Source: Micrasema longulum (taxonomy: Eukaryota > Arthropoda > Insecta > Trichoptera > Brachycentridae). From it: a DNA stretch of 64,000 nt. Position 1 is the stretch's first letter. Every line of letters begins with the position of its first letter. The DNA is taken from NCBI GenBank assembly GCA_022494885.1, contig JAGVSM010000451.1, positions 62,001 to 126,000 of the forward strand, in the 5' to 3' direction. The notes under the pieces are model-generated. The model did not search any database, was not told where the DNA came from, and saw only the letters and a list, made by a program, of their open reading frames with translations. The translations under genes were made by a program, and so were the position numbers. This document shows positions 44,537-56,243 of the stretch, in pieces.

Positions 44537-44959
44537 ATGAAGGGTATTACATATATGTCAGAATTGACGCATGTGGCATTCTGTTCTCTCTGTTCACCAC
44601 TACAGGCATACGTATATGTAGTTAGTAGTACTAGTTTAACCTTTTCGAGCCTAAACGGGGAAAAAAAATGCGAGTTCATATTGCGGTACATACTTAAAAT
44701 ATTCATGATTATCATGGCAGTGTTTATAAAACTATTCCAACACATTTTTAAAAAATTTGCGAAATACACCCACTTTTTCATAAAATACTGTTGCGAGAGG
44801 ATGGTATACGGCATCGCGTTTAACAATAATGATCTAAAGTTTCGCTACGTGTTATCGGGGTGGTACAGTGGGGAGTTGAAAGGAGGAATGCATGTAAAAT
44901 GTAAAGCACAAAATCTGGTTTGTTTTTGTGGTTATGGCTGGAAATTTGCGCAGAAATAG
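44537..44959 (+). other. Unassigned 140-codon open frame, intact
   Basis: The plus frame runs from MKGITYMSELTHVAFCSLCS through VFIKLFQHIFKKFAKYTHFF and YCCERMVYGIAFNNN to ACKAQ-type and CFCGYGWKFAQK endings. It is the longest unbroken frame on the plus strand between the repeats and is moderately GC-rich at its 3' half. An overlapping minus frame of 101 codons weakens the coding case. I recognise no motif or repeat partner and give no function. Confidence 0.25.
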
Positions 44960-45212
44960 CAAAAAGCACACGGGCGAACTGACCGATATATCAAAGATTA
45001 TTCAACTGTTAAGCGATGATTCGTAATATTTGCTTTTTGCACGGGGGAAAGCAAAGAGAAATGTTAATTACTATCGAAATAATTTAGGAGAAAAATAATT
45101 AAATAATTTTGATGCATATTTCGATAGTATAGGATTATGCAAAAATGAAATCAATATGATGATTGATAAAAAAGTTAATGAAAAAATATGCTACCCGAGG
45201 GACTCTAGATAC

Positions 45213-46077
45213 CTGGGGGCAAATCGTCAAAATAAGCGATTATGCACAGCTTACCATTATATTGGACTTTCGATAATAATGTTTTATAGTAAATATGTTT
45301 ATGCGAAAATAAATAAAATGTTTTTTATTTATAATGAATCACTACTACCATTTATTATCTTGAAACTAGCCGATTACCTCAGTATATTACTCCATAAAAA
45401 AAGTACACTATATTTTACATCTTCAACCAAGTCAGCTTTTTTAGAACTAAAACTAGCTTGCAGATTACCAATATTATTTAAATATTTTCTATTTAGAAAC
45501 TAGTATTTTGAACATTTTTTCCGACTGACTATTTTTCTTTGATGGGATACCTTTGACATTTAAAAGGAATCGGCCAGTGCTCACCGTTGACAGTTACTGC
45601 TAAATGTCATTGTGGTAGTTGGCAATAAATTTTTGTACAAGTATTGTATCAAAATAGTGTAAAATTAAGCTACGTATATCGCGTGGTTAATAAAAATTGT
45701 TGTTTGAGTTGATTTTCAAAGAACCACATAAACAAATCAGCATCATCATCATTTCCTTTCCGCACTCAATGCATTGATAACCAATTGCGGCGTATCTTGA
45801 TAAATTATTTCAAATGAAGGTAACATGATCAGTTTTACGCTTTAGGTTTATGAAATATTCCAAAGATTTTGAAAAATTCCAGTGTAAAAACACTCTTTTA
45901 AATAATTATTTCATATCAAAAATGTGCTTAAGCAAATGCGCTAACTGTTACGCCACGAGGCCGAAAAAAATTAAAAATAGTCATATATTACTTACATATT
46001 ATGTATTTATATGTAGGTACCAAATTAATGAACATTTTTTGTAGATTTTCTATAGAATAAATCACGGCTTGCCACTG
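45213..46077. mobile_element. hAT-like non-autonomous element with perfect 8-bp target duplication (carries a SINE)
   Basis: CTAGATAC stands at 45205-45212 and again at 46078-46085. The inner ends CTGGGGGCAAATCGTCA and, reversed, CAGTGGCAAGCCGTGA are imperfect inverted repeats. An 8-bp duplication with CAG-type ends fits hAT. The body matches 56244-56988 in direct orientation. A minus-strand SINE sits at 45739-45963 and is absent from the other copy. No transposase is encoded. Confidence 0.9.
45739..45963 (-). repeat. SINE family A (minus), nested in a hAT-like element
   Basis: CATCATCATCATTTCCTTTC (tail), ATTGCGGCGTATCTTGATAA, GATCAGTTTTACGCTTTAGG, AATAATTATTTCATATC and TGTTACGCCACGAGGCCG (head). 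The body is complete, but the box B region is deleted or worn. Confidence 0.85.
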
Positions 46078-46089
46078 CTAGATACCCCC

Positions 46090-47745
46090 CTTAGGTCCGG
46101 AAGGGTTAAGTAAATATCAGTACTGTTTATCGATCGTTATATTTCATATAAAGTAGTTACGCAATTTGATGTTGTATCAACAAATTGGATTATCCTATTA
46201 TGACTTTCAGGGAAATACGCCAGTAGCTTAATCACAAATAACTATCGACGTGCTAATAAGCGACGTGATGACAATTTCTCACCATGGTTGTTTATCGTAT
46301 TCGCGATCATATTAATCTTCCGTGAACACCTAATATTAAATGTCAAAATATTTACGTTTCGCGACGTATAATCTTGCGGCGCAATCGCTTATTTGAATTT
46401 ATTTTTTTATTATTCATCATGCTATTTATTGCATTTAGCCGGCGGTTGGTAAGTCAAATCTCAAAAAAGCAGTCGACACAGTAATTGTACTTTAATTTTA
46501 ATTTTTTTGTATAAGATACTTCTTACTATTTTGCAAATGCAGCATATTGTATTATTTTTTATAGTAAACGCCGATTTTTCGCCAATGAACTGTATTTATT
46601 TACGAGGAAAACAAAAAACAAACCGACACGAGCGTTGACTTAGAGATTACACACGCGTTGACTTATGACCGCGATAACTTAAGCATGTTCATTTTTAAAT
46701 TATTATGAAAATAAAATTTTGTTATCAGTGTTATACAATTTTATTCTTTTACAAGAACACAACTATAGTTTCGGGAGAGCACTCCTCCCATCGACGGGTG
46801 ATATAAAACTAATATAATAAACACAGAATATTGTTCACAATGTCATCGAATCTAAACAAAAAATAAACAGATTAATCAGTGAAACTTAAAGCAGGAGGGT
46901 TTTTTTCCCTTATCTAAGGTGTTGGCATATGAATGGATGGTTATCTTAAGTACAGATATGAAAACATGGACAGAACATTAAGTCGAATTTATTTCTTAAA
47001 ATTTAGCACATAAGTGGAAATTGCAATAAGTAAGTCTAAGATTTAATGTGTGGGAAGACATCGCTCGGCTAAGAGAGTGTTAACAGACGCGGGTCTAAGA
47101 GGGTGAGTGCGGTGAGGGTGATAACAAAGTTTTATTTTCATAATAATTTATAATGAAGTGTTACGAAGTGAATGCCGATTCAATTTTTTTTTAAATGTTC
47201 ATTTTTGTTCAATGTGTTCGCTCAAATGCTTAGCATGTTTTTAAGTACGTTGATAGTAATTTGTGATTGAGCTAAAGGAGAGTGTTTTAATATTATTTGG
47301 GATAATTTAAATTGTAAATTTTCACGTTATCTGCTTTACATGGTAATTACAAATTAAAAGACCGTTTTGAATAATTTTAATGCTTTAATAATACTTAATT
47401 AGTATTGAGTCCACATGGAGCCAATCTAAATCAAGTTGTAAAGTAGTATTCTTTGTTATGTATATTTGAGAGGCGCAAATATCATGTGGTGAAAACGGAA
47501 ATTAAATTCTGAATGAAATGAACATGGAGCAAATGCTACTTGTTCTCGCATATTGGATGCAGGAACACACTCGGAGCACGTTCTGTTTGCAAAGCGAATC
47601 AATAATGCAATCTACAAACATGAACCAATCACCTACTTGATTCATCCCTTCACTATTCTGTACTCCGGATAGCTTATCTAAATATTTCGATTGGATCGTT
47701 CATTGAATTTCTGAAATTTTGTATGGTGCATGCATTTGCATACAT
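46090..47745. other. AT-rich upstream DNA, no gene recognised
   Basis: A GC-richer patch at 47050-47120 (AAGAGAGTGTTAACAGACGC, GGGTGAGTGCGGTGAGGG) has no open frame longer than a few codons. A short direct repeat, GCGTTGACTTA, occurs twice near 46634-46666. Confidence 0.4.
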
Positions 47746-47849
47746 GTACAGCATATTAACATATTACAACAGAGACGAAGAACATTTTATGGAAGGCAAT
47801 ATAGAAATCTAGCCATCTACTGGGCTTATGACCCGTCATTGGCTGGTTT

Positions 47850-48259
47850 TTCTTTATATTTATTTATTTATTTAATCCAATAAAGAACACAAATACATAT
47901 ACAAGAGAGAATGTTTATACAATAGGTACATTCAATGTAATTTCCTTTTTATTTATAGATGTAGCCACTCCACTGGCTTACAGGCACGTTCCGGAGTGTC
48001 AGTGTGTTATTTATTTTATAAATAATTGTCCATACATCTTGTGTAAAAATTCAAAAGAATTATGAAAAAAGATTCTAAAACATATCTACATCAATAAAAT
48101 GAGAAAGAACTTTCAATATATGATATTCTGATGAAACATATTCCTCAGCTTCCTGTCTAGTCTTTTTAGGAATCTAAAACTTTAATGCAGGACTCTAGCT
48201 ATGAAAACATTGTTTTTTATTTTGCTCACCAATATGTCCTTACTTAAAAAAGTTGTATA
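47850..48259 (-). mobile_element. 5'-truncated LINE-like insertion (minus) with GGTTT target duplication
   Basis: It begins with TTTATTTATTTATTTAAT (the reverse of a TAAA tail) and is flanked by GGTTT at 47845-47849 and 48260-48264; removing it restores the TGGCTGGTTTAAGTG string of the foldback family. A CACTCC...GGAGTG hairpin lies at 47968-48000. No coding frame is kept. Confidence 0.75.
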
Positions 48260-48314
48260 GGTTTAAGTGCTCACTTTACACTCTGTGTAACATTCACTAT
48301 TCTGCCCATATTGG

Positions 48315-48590
48315 ACGTGTCGGCCTCGTGATTCATTTCATCCTCGGTCAGCGCATTTGCCTACCATGCAAGAGGTCTCGGCTTCGATACCCGACATGGT
48401 TGATATGAAATATTATTTGAAAATGTGTTTTGACTATTTAATATTTTATAGCACCTAGACTGGTACCTGAGGCGTAAGACTGATCACCTTACCTTCATGT
48501 AACAAAAATTAGCAAGATACGCTGCGATTGGTGTACCAATACAGTGCCCTATGCACCATTAGGTGCGGAAAGAGAATGATGATGATGAAG
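48315..48590 (+). repeat. SINE family A, complete plus-strand copy
   Basis: Head GTCGGCCTCGTGATTCATTT; a box-B-like CTCGGCTTCGATACCCGA (48384-48401); body TTGATATGAAATATTATTTG, GGTACCTGAGGCGTAAGACT and GATACGCTGCGATTGGTGTA; then CACCATTAGGTGCGGAAAGA and a GATGATGATGAAG tail. This is the best reference copy of the family in the window. Confidence 0.88.
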
Positions 48591-49038
48591 ATATTCCTTT
48601 AATTTTTTCATCTTTTGATGTTTGTGAAGTTGAAGAGCTGAAACCTTTTTTTATGAGGGTGAGATTCATCTAATTTGATTATTTCACCTATATCCTAGGC
48701 AACTCCTAAAAAAATATTTTTTCAATTTCTATACTTCTTCATGGACCAGGTGGATTTATCAACAATATTTGGTAGCATAAAAGAATTGAAGGAATATAGA
48801 GGTCTAAATGTGGGCAAAATGGTGAATTTTACACAGTGAGTAAAGTGGCCACTTAAACCAGCCAATAAAAGGTCATAAGCCCTGTAGATACCTAGACTTC
48901 TATATTGCCTTCTCTAAAATGTTCTTTATATGTTGTAATATGTTAATATTTACAGCTTCCCAGGAAGTTGAATCAAGTCCTTGTCTACAAAAATTTGGAC
49001 AAACTCAAAATACTGAATATTACAAATATTAATTGACG

Positions 49039-50052
49039 TGGGCCCCGATTATAATGGAAAGATAAAGACGACACACCTTCACTTTGATGGTATAGTTGAA
49101 AATAAATTATCTTTAGCGATTACGAAGATACATTACCGACCCCCCCTCTGCAAGTTTTGGAAAGGCATATCACTGTACATATATCTACGTACTGAAATGA
49201 CATAGCTTCAGTATGAGGTCAAAGTTGAAGATAAAATTCTCCCGACCGATTACTAAGACACGCTACCGATCCCCCCACCATCAAGTTTTGATGTAAGTAC
49301 ATTGGTTTGTATCAACGGGTCTAGAACTCCTCTATACGTTTATCTACGCATTAAAAGTTACAAAAATTTTGTTCCAACGAGCAATTTTTTCCTTTAATTA
49401 CGGTTGATTAAATTTTTTTGTCGTTTTGAGGTTGGTCCTTTTTTTCTTAAAAGCCGATTAAAAATATGAGATAGAAATAAGTAAATTTTGAAGTCGAATT
49501 AAATTCTGACATAACTGTCAATTGTGCAAACGGGCGGCAAGATACAAAAAATTATGTCGCCAGATTCTGCCCTATAAACAAATAAAAGTGTTTTGGCGTT
49601 AGAAAGTTGCCACTGTAAAAAATAAATTTAGTCATTGTATTTTTTACATTTGTTTTACTATCTTTCTGGAAGAACGTATCGATAGTCGGCTGATTGCTAA
49701 GTAGATAAATACAGACGTTCGTTAAGCATACCGTCATGGCAATCGTCAAAAGTCATATAAAAATTATGTTCATGCGAGCATTTTTTGCTTGAATTAGGAC
49801 CTATTGGAGTTTATAATCGCTTTCACTTTCTATCACAGAAGCCTATTTAAAATATAAATGAGAACTATTTTAAATGGTAATAAAGTAAGGAACGTGAACT
49901 AATTTTTGTAGTCATTCATTGGTTTGTTTTGATCATATGATGTCAAGATGACAAGTAGGTAGGACATAACGAGGTAGATACAGATAGTACAGAAGTTAAG
50001 TATACCGTATCGATATGCACAGATGAAGATAGCGTTCATAGTTGAGGTCCTG
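49039..50052. mobile_element. Terminal-inverted-repeat element (CAGGGCC type), copy 2, about 1,014 bp
   Basis: Left GGGCCCCGATTATAATGG and right GCGTTCATAGTTGAGGTCCT correspond, inverted, to the ends of 40005-40876. Inside, a block with GATTACGAAGATACATTACC GACCCCCC (49087-49165) is repeated with changes at 49222-49300 (GATTACTAAGACACGCTACC GATCCCCC), making this copy longer than copy 1. There are no coding remnants. Confidence 0.82.
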
Positions 50053-50054
50053 AT

Positions 50055-51500
50055 ATGATTTTATTTTTTTGTACATGGCGCAATATCTTATTTTGCAGTT
50101 GATGCTTTTAAGTACCGTACGCTAGTTGAATTATTAGTTACATTTAAGATAAGTCATTGAATAAAAACCTATAGTTTTTACGTCAATGTAACGAATAGAT
50201 AAAAATGAAAGCGTGATACTAATGACCACATTGTTTTTTTTATTTTAGAATATCGTAATGTACAAAAAACTTATGTATTGAGTTTTGTCACTTCTTAAAG
50301 CTATCTTTTTTAACTGAAACTCACCCATGTTTCATAAAAACACGTTTGACCAAGCTGTTATCTTAGAAAAAGGTTTTATGAGAAAAGATAACACCACGCC
50401 CGCAAACAGATATGAAATATATTCAAGCCGAAATAATAAAGAATAAATCTAGTGGAAGAAATAACTCAAACAAGAAGAATATAAATGTTTATAAAAAATC
50501 GTTTTATGAAGTTAATATTTGGGTAAACTTGTAAAATTGAATTCACTTTTATACCTGAGTTAGGATTCAAAATATATTACCACTCGAATGAATAAAATTG
50601 ATAAGTTTTATATTGTAGGAAAAATAACTTATTGACTCGGAAACGTCAAAAGATATATTGTTTGGTTGGTAAAAATTTATATTTTGTAATAAGCCCGAAA
50701 ATCTACAATTAACATTATCTATCAAAAGTTAAATCAAATTTTTTAAAAAGACTTTTCGAAAACTGTTTTTTTTTATTTATGTGTTACAACTGTTGCAAAG
50801 CAATAAAACATTGTTATTCACAACCAAAAACTTTTAATGAAAGTGGCTGGGGCACAAAGGTGTCTCTAAATTGTGTAAGAAAAAAAAAACAAATTAGTTG
50901 ACAAAGAATGTAAGAGAAAGCTAACCGTGTCTTTTCGTACTACTTTGTTAGGTTTTAATGGACAGCATCCAATTAAAGCGTAAAAGGATTATTCCCCGGT
51001 TTAATAAATGTCGAAGTAAATTGGATTTCTTGTCACGAAGAAATTTCCTACTCTTTTTAATTCCACAGAAAAAATATCTTACATAACAAGACGCGCAGGA
51101 GCGCAGAACTAATAAAATATTTAAGGAAATCTGAACGTACAGTAGGCGTAAAAGTCACGAGCAGCTTGCTCATAAGTTTTTGATGTATTATGAACCTATA
51201 TTGCGAACACCTGAGTTGTTTTTTGGTCTCCTGGTAAAATTGCGTAATAAATATTACATAACGAGAAGCCTTCAAAACGTATTGTGGTTATATAAATTAA
51301 TAAAGGACTTAAATATAAATGAATACGTTCTTAGGATTTTTAGATTTATTCGTCTCATTTATTTATTGATGCATCAAAGATAGTATAACCACAAGAGAAA
51401 AAAAATGCACCATTGTTTGTATTCCACGGGAGAAGTAATTAAAGCGTTTTTTGACCTCTCAGAGATCCAATAAAAATATTTATTCACAGTGTAAGTGAAT
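50055..51500. other. AT-rich upstream DNA, nothing recognised
   Basis: The plus frame 51180-51383 (PILRTPELFFGLLVKLRNKY) has no recognised motif. A LINE fragment starts just after this stretch. Confidence 0.35.
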
Positions 51501-51504
51501 TATT

Positions 51505-52310
51505 AAAATTATGAAAATATTCAAATTAAAAATGTTATATAACGCTTCAATTCAATCTTCAATAACATATGGTATAATAGGGTGGGAAGGAGTCTTGGAC
51601 GCGCATAGTCGCTCAACAGAAATTGCACAGAAAAATATAATTAAGATAATTTACAAAAAACATAGACTATTTCCTAGTAATAAATTATACGTAGAGAGTG
51701 GACTCCTTAGTTTTAGAAAATTATATTTATGTAAGTGCCTGAAATATGTTTACTTGAATATGGAATTGTTTAGTAATAATTTTAACCGTATTAGTAATAG
51801 ATCCGATAGTGTACTATCAGTTCCAGAATGCAGAATTAAGTTCGCACAGAGGCACTCCTTGCATGTTGGTCCAAGATCGTTCAATCTTCTAACTAAGGAA
51901 CTACAAAACATTAAATCACTGGTACAGTTTTAGATTTGAGGTCTTAGATTAGCATGGAAAGAACAGATAGACACATTCTTTAAAAAAAAGTTTTTTATTA
52001 AAATAAAAATAAATGCATTCTGCAAATAAATCATGTTTTTGTAATATCAGCATATGTTAGTTTGGTTTTTCTTTTTTTTTCTTTTCTTTTTATGGTCATG
52101 TCATACCATATTTATATGCTAGAAACTTTTTAATAATTAAAAAAAGAATGGCCCACGCTCAGATGCTGAAGTCTTTGTGGGCATTTTTTCCAATTTATGT
52201 TATAGCTTAATTTTGAGATGTATTTTTCTAAAGTGTATTTTTGTAATTATATTTCTATGTAAATAATATATGTATGGAAAAATAAACAATTTTTTATTTT
52301 AATTCATTGC
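51505..52310 (+). pseudogene. LINE reverse transcriptase C-terminus (140 codons open) and 3' UTR
   Basis: The plus frame 51511-51933 reads LYNASIQSSITYGIIGWEGV, AQKNIIKIIYKKHRLFPSNK, LYVESGLLSFRKLYLCKCLK and HSLHVGPRSFNLLTKELQNI. 'YxxxxxSxIxYGIxxWG...IxxAQKxIIKxIxxK' followed by a 'G-x-x-xFNxLPxEL' end is the standard C-terminal third of LINE reverse transcriptases. No stop interrupts it, so it is among the better preserved fragments. The 3' UTR has a GGCCCACG...TGTGGGC hairpin at 52150-52186 and ends near an AATAAACAATTTTTT run. Confidence 0.85.
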
Positions 52311-53059
52311 CTTTGTTAGACTAGCAATTAATAATGAAAAGTTATGAGATTCGTCATTAAAAAAGGTGGGATTAATCAATATTCTTGATATTGAAAATAC
52401 TGAAAGCCTTATGATTAACATTAATCACTACAAGTGGGCATCGGAAAAAAATAAGTATGGGTATTACTACGCGAAATGCATCGTGCTTCATAGTTAATAA
52501 GAATACATTCGACTCCTCAATTTATATTTTGTATTTATTGATAACTTAAAGCATTTAATTAGCATTGAATGCGGAGATATTCTATGACGTTTAAAGTTGA
52601 CGTGCCTCGTAAGAAAACAATGTAACAGTATAAATCTACAAAACAAACGAATACTCTCTTATCAAGAAGTTCATCGCAGTACGAAAAATCAAGGTTAGGA
52701 AGTAAAATATTAAGTAATCCTGCTTGAAAAATCGCTAAGCTTTTTAGACTTAATAAATACGCCTGGGGAAATAAAAAAACATAATTCGGCTCAGCACACG
52801 CGAAAAAATCAATATTCTCCGCTGGAAATACTTTCTTTTTGGTTGAATTTTGTATAACAGCTGTACAAAAAGCATAAATTCTCGGTTCTTTAGAAAATTA
52901 TTCAGTGGAACCTAATGGAGGCTAGATATAAGGGATTTGAATATTGAAAATAGGGGGAATTTGGAAACATGAAATTGTACAGATGTGAACGTTTTAAGGC
53001 ATTTGAAAATAATATTTCTACACATTTATCACTAAAAAGATTTATTTTTATTTTTATTT

Positions 53060-53110
53060 GAACTAGTGACGTCGTTCAAAATAGTCCGTTTTTATTGAAA
53101 TATTTTTTAC
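53060..53110. repeat. Inverted partner of 58175-58225 (left)
   Basis: GAACTAGTGACGTCGTTCAA AA (53060-53081) is the exact reverse complement of 58204-58225. Weaker similarity (GTCCGTTTTTATTGAAAT) continues inward to about 53105. Confidence 0.8.
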
Positions 53111-53484
53111 TATTTTTCGTACATTTTTAGGAAGCTTTGGCGTACAATGTAATGCTTTAATTTTTTACCGCGCAAGAAAATATTTATATCCACTTTTCAG
53201 TAGTGCTAAAGTTCCTTTTTACAAGCTAAGGTTTTCTTACTAAAAAACATTATTATGAATAGTCCCATATTTTATGTGAACCGATGATACTAAACTTATA
53301 CAAAATGAGGTGATAAAAAGTAATCTACATTTTTTTTCATCACTTAGAGTTTTATCCCTTTTTGAGGATTTTCAGTACCTAAATAAGAAGGATTTTAAAC
53401 TGATAATAAAGAATTTCATCTAATCTATTTACACAGATTTCACTAAATAATATTCATATCATACAAGTATTGAGGACTTCCAAA

Positions 53485-53730
53485 ATGAAGACACTGACCA
53501 TAGCAGGCAAAACTCTTAAAAGTCGGGCGATGAAATCTAGAATATATGACGCTGAGGATATCGTTAGATGTAATACGAGTAGATAGCGAAGGAAAAACTG
53601 GTACGGTCATGTTCAATAAATGAACACCACCACACTCCCTTATGATGTACTTCATAATCATCCGAAGGGCATCTGGGAATCCGCCTCACAGAAGAAGCCA
53701 CCCCTCTAGAAAACAGACCTCATAGGTCTT
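53485..53730 (+). pseudogene. LINE C-terminal remnant
   Basis: The plus strand reads KSRAMKSRIYDAEDIVRCNT-S-R, a stop, RRKNWYGHVQ, a stop, then TTLPYDVLHNHPKGIWESAS-QKKP. The 'RxxWxGHVxRM...RLPxxVL...PxGxRxxGRPxKRW' order is the common end of many insect LINEs. Two stops make it a dead copy. Confidence 0.65.
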
Positions 53731-54091
53731 AACCACCACGGGTGACTTGCTTTTGAAATTTTCGGAGGAACTAACAGTAATTGAAATAATACTGAAAGTA
53801 GTAATTTAAAGGCGAAAATAAGTTTGAATTAAAAACACACATAAATAATAATAATACCAATTTAACATAAAGTTATTAAAATAACAGTTATTAATGATAA
53901 CTTCTCAGAAACATAAAAAGAGAATGTACAAAAAACAGGATGATTTTTTAATTTAGTTTTATTATCGCTGGCAATAGCTTTACAATTCGTAAATTTGAAC
54001 TACTTTTGTAGCATCAGAGGGCAAATTTCCTGACAAATTAAATGAGATTACATGAATTGTCTGTCCGTAGAGTTATAGTTGATTTGTTATA

Positions 54092-54304
54092 ATGAAATTG
54101 ATAATTGACAGCCCTGCTTTGCTTGAACTAATTCAAATTCGAATACCTCGTAGGTGCACTAGAAGCAAAAAATTATTTTTTTGTAATAATTCACGGACCA
54201 ACTTCGAAATGCACTCACCTATATCCAGGATACATAGGTCTGGAAATCGATTTGAGCAAATATTCTATATTTTCAATACAAATTCTGTTCATAAATTATT
54301 ATAA
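54092..54304 (+). pseudogene. LINE C-terminal fragment, frame intact
   Basis: The frame reads IDSPALLELIQIRIPRRCTR, FFCNNSRTNFEMHSPISRIH and GNRFEQIFYIFNTNSVHKLL-stop. It has the 'IxxRVPxRxTR...xxHRTNYGxxSPIxRxxRxxNxF...DIF' order of insect LINE ends and is related to the minus-strand fragment at 36590-36826. No upstream reverse transcriptase is left. Confidence 0.75.
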
Positions 54305-54799
54305 CGTATTCTCACTCGTTATTTTTTAGAAAAGTAATGGATTTATTTTAAAATATATTATTAAATTTAACTTTGTGTCCTGAAATACGTGATTTTTTAT
54401 TTCTTCATTTTAACATGTTGGACATAATTTAAATTGTACATTGGTGGATTTATTGCCAAATAGCAAATTCTTCTAACCAACTGAAGAAGATGATTTCACC
54501 AAATAAATGTATTTTTTAGTTAATTTAAGTTTTTTTTTTAAATTTTATTTTATTGCTCTCAAAAACTTATATTTTTTAAAGTACTAATGTTGTTTTATTT
54601 TTAAAAAAAAATATGATCTATTTATTCTCAACTTTACTGTGTTATATTTATATTTAGAACATAAGAGTTTTTTATGGTTATTGTTATCTTTTATTTAGAG
54701 ATGTTATGTTATTTTTTTACTTTTTTGTTTTTAGTATTATATGTTCACTAAATTGTTTAATTTAAATTATTCTATTATTTCATATTATGTTTCCACATG

Positions 54800-55040
54800 T
54801 TTATTGTTCACTGCTGTGATTATTTCTGTAAATATTTTTTTTGTAAAAGGTTCTTTGAACCGTTGATGTATAAATAAATAATTCGGTTCATAGCTCATTG
54901 AAGCTATTCGTAAATATCCTTCCAAATGATCATCTGTCAAGCTGGAGGGATTTTTGTTTTGATTGCATTCATTGTAGAAAATAAACATTCGCCGGGGAAA
55001 GCGGATCCAAAAAAGTTGTAAAATTTTTAATTGCCCATAT
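54800..55040 (-). pseudogene. hAT transposase C-terminal (dimerisation region) fragment, frameshifted
   Basis: The minus strand reads GECLFSTMNAIKTKIPP in one frame and then SLTDDHLEGYLRIASMSYEP-N in the next. 'CExLFSxMNxIKTKxRxxLTDxHLxxxLRIAxxxxxPN' is the end of a hAT group related to domesticated genes such as ZBED5 and GTF2IRD2 (family knowledge). The frameshift lies close to the Pro-Pro. Upstream catalytic parts are not readable. Confidence 0.85.
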
Positions 55041-55283
55041 TTACAAACACGGGTAATTTCCTTCACAAAATAAATTCCAAATATCACCTTTCGAAGAAGT
55101 TACGAATTTCAATTAAGGAATTTCGTCCATAATCAGTATTTTTATTTCGACGCATCAGACAAGCGGGCGACTTAAAATGGATACGCGGTCGACGGTTTGG
55201 CCCACCCATGGTTAATATATAGCAAGGAATAAGATGAATATTCATACCATATTTTGTTATTTATTATGAACAATTTGTTATTT

Positions 55284-55490
55284 GAGGCACCGTGGCGTAG
55301 TTGGTTAGACGGCCAACTGTAAAACTAGCGTCACGGGTTCAATTCCCGCCAGTTGCAAGAAAAATATCCAAGAAAAAAAATTTCAATTGGTCTGGGTGTT
55401 GTGGTGTATTTTTCATTACCTCCTTCCATATCCACTCTATCTCACCTGCTGACAAGCCTTAAAATTAGCGGGTTATTCCTTTTAAAAAAA
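55284..55490 (+). repeat. tRNA-derived SINE, family B copy 2
   Basis: Box A is TGGCGTAGTTGG (55292-55303) and box B is GGGTTCAATTCCC (55336-55348), at normal spacing. The acceptor ends do not pair, so it is not a tRNA gene. The body GTCTGGGTGTTGTGGTGTAT matches 12949-12975 and it ends in an A run. This is the best-preserved pol III promoter in the window. Confidence 0.85.
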
Positions 55491-56243
55491 AAAAAACAAC
55501 TAATAAAAGCGGTATATTCAAATATGAATATTAACTTCCGTAAATTGTAATAAATAATTTGAATAATTTACTTATTTACATATGTATATTGTTTTGTGAT
55601 CCGCATTATGACAAAACTAAAGCAAATTAATGGTCTAAGTTAGTTTGATAGGTTCATTTGATATGGAAATTAACAAAAGCGTTTACGTAAAGCTAAATAT
55701 CGACTTTTCCATCAAAGGTATTTGTTTTTTTAGGTCGTTTCCAGGCACGCAAATACCATAGTAATTTACATACTTCTTTGTATACGCAATCGAGATATCT
55801 ATTACAATGTACAAAGACATTTTATTTTACCTTGTTTAATTTTGATAACACGGTTTTATTATTTCAACACGAATCAGCTTAAAGTAACCAAGTAGATAAT
55901 TAGTATGTCAATTTATTTTGTGCATGTTAAAAATATGTGCTATCACGTTTAACCCAAATTATAATAAACCGGGGTAGCAGAAACGGAAATCGTGTTTTTT
56001 ATGTATGTGTATAAACAACGAATGCATTTAAAAAAGTCACCCTGCATATTGTCGCCGTTCAGCCAATGGTCACTAACCTAAAAAATGCCGCTTCGAGAAA
56101 TTACGTTGTTTCAGTTTGGAGACCAAGAAAAATCTGTTTTTTGTGATTTGGAGGTTTTCATGTAGACAAAAAATGCTAATATTTTTTTCATAAACTCCAC
56201 GAGTAACTTTTTCTTTCCGATACATTTTAATATATCTGAAAGG

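Larger units (their letters stand above)
47752..49018. repeat. Foldback-like element copy K (about 575 bp of element holding two other insertions)
   Basis: Left AACATATTACAACAGAGACG, CCATCTACTGGGCTTATGAC and TGGCTGG are broken at 47849. The element resumes at 48265 (AAGTGCTCACTTTACACTCT), is broken again at 48315-48590, and continues TGTGAAGTTGAAGAGCTGAA, CTTCATGGACCAGGTGGATT, GGCCACTTAAACCAGCC and CTAGACTTCTATATTGCC. It ends with the right outer arm to ACAAACTCAAAATACTG at 49015. The left outer arm is absent. Confidence 0.9.

Noticed and set aside
45156..45503. 115-codon plus-strand frame
   Set aside because: It begins outside and runs into the hAT-like element at 45213; the second copy of that element does not keep the frame.
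47050..47120. Non-coding first exon with GTGAGT donor
   Set aside because: GGGTGAGTGCGG lies on the plus strand, opposite to the gene, and nothing else supports it.
53060..53081. cAMP-response-like GACGTC site as a regulatory element
   Set aside because: It is part of a longer repeat found inverted at 58204, so it is more likely repeat-derived than a single binding site.
55284..55356. tRNA gene
   Set aside because: Boxes A and B are good, but the acceptor arms do not pair and the SINE body shared with 12865-13045 follows.
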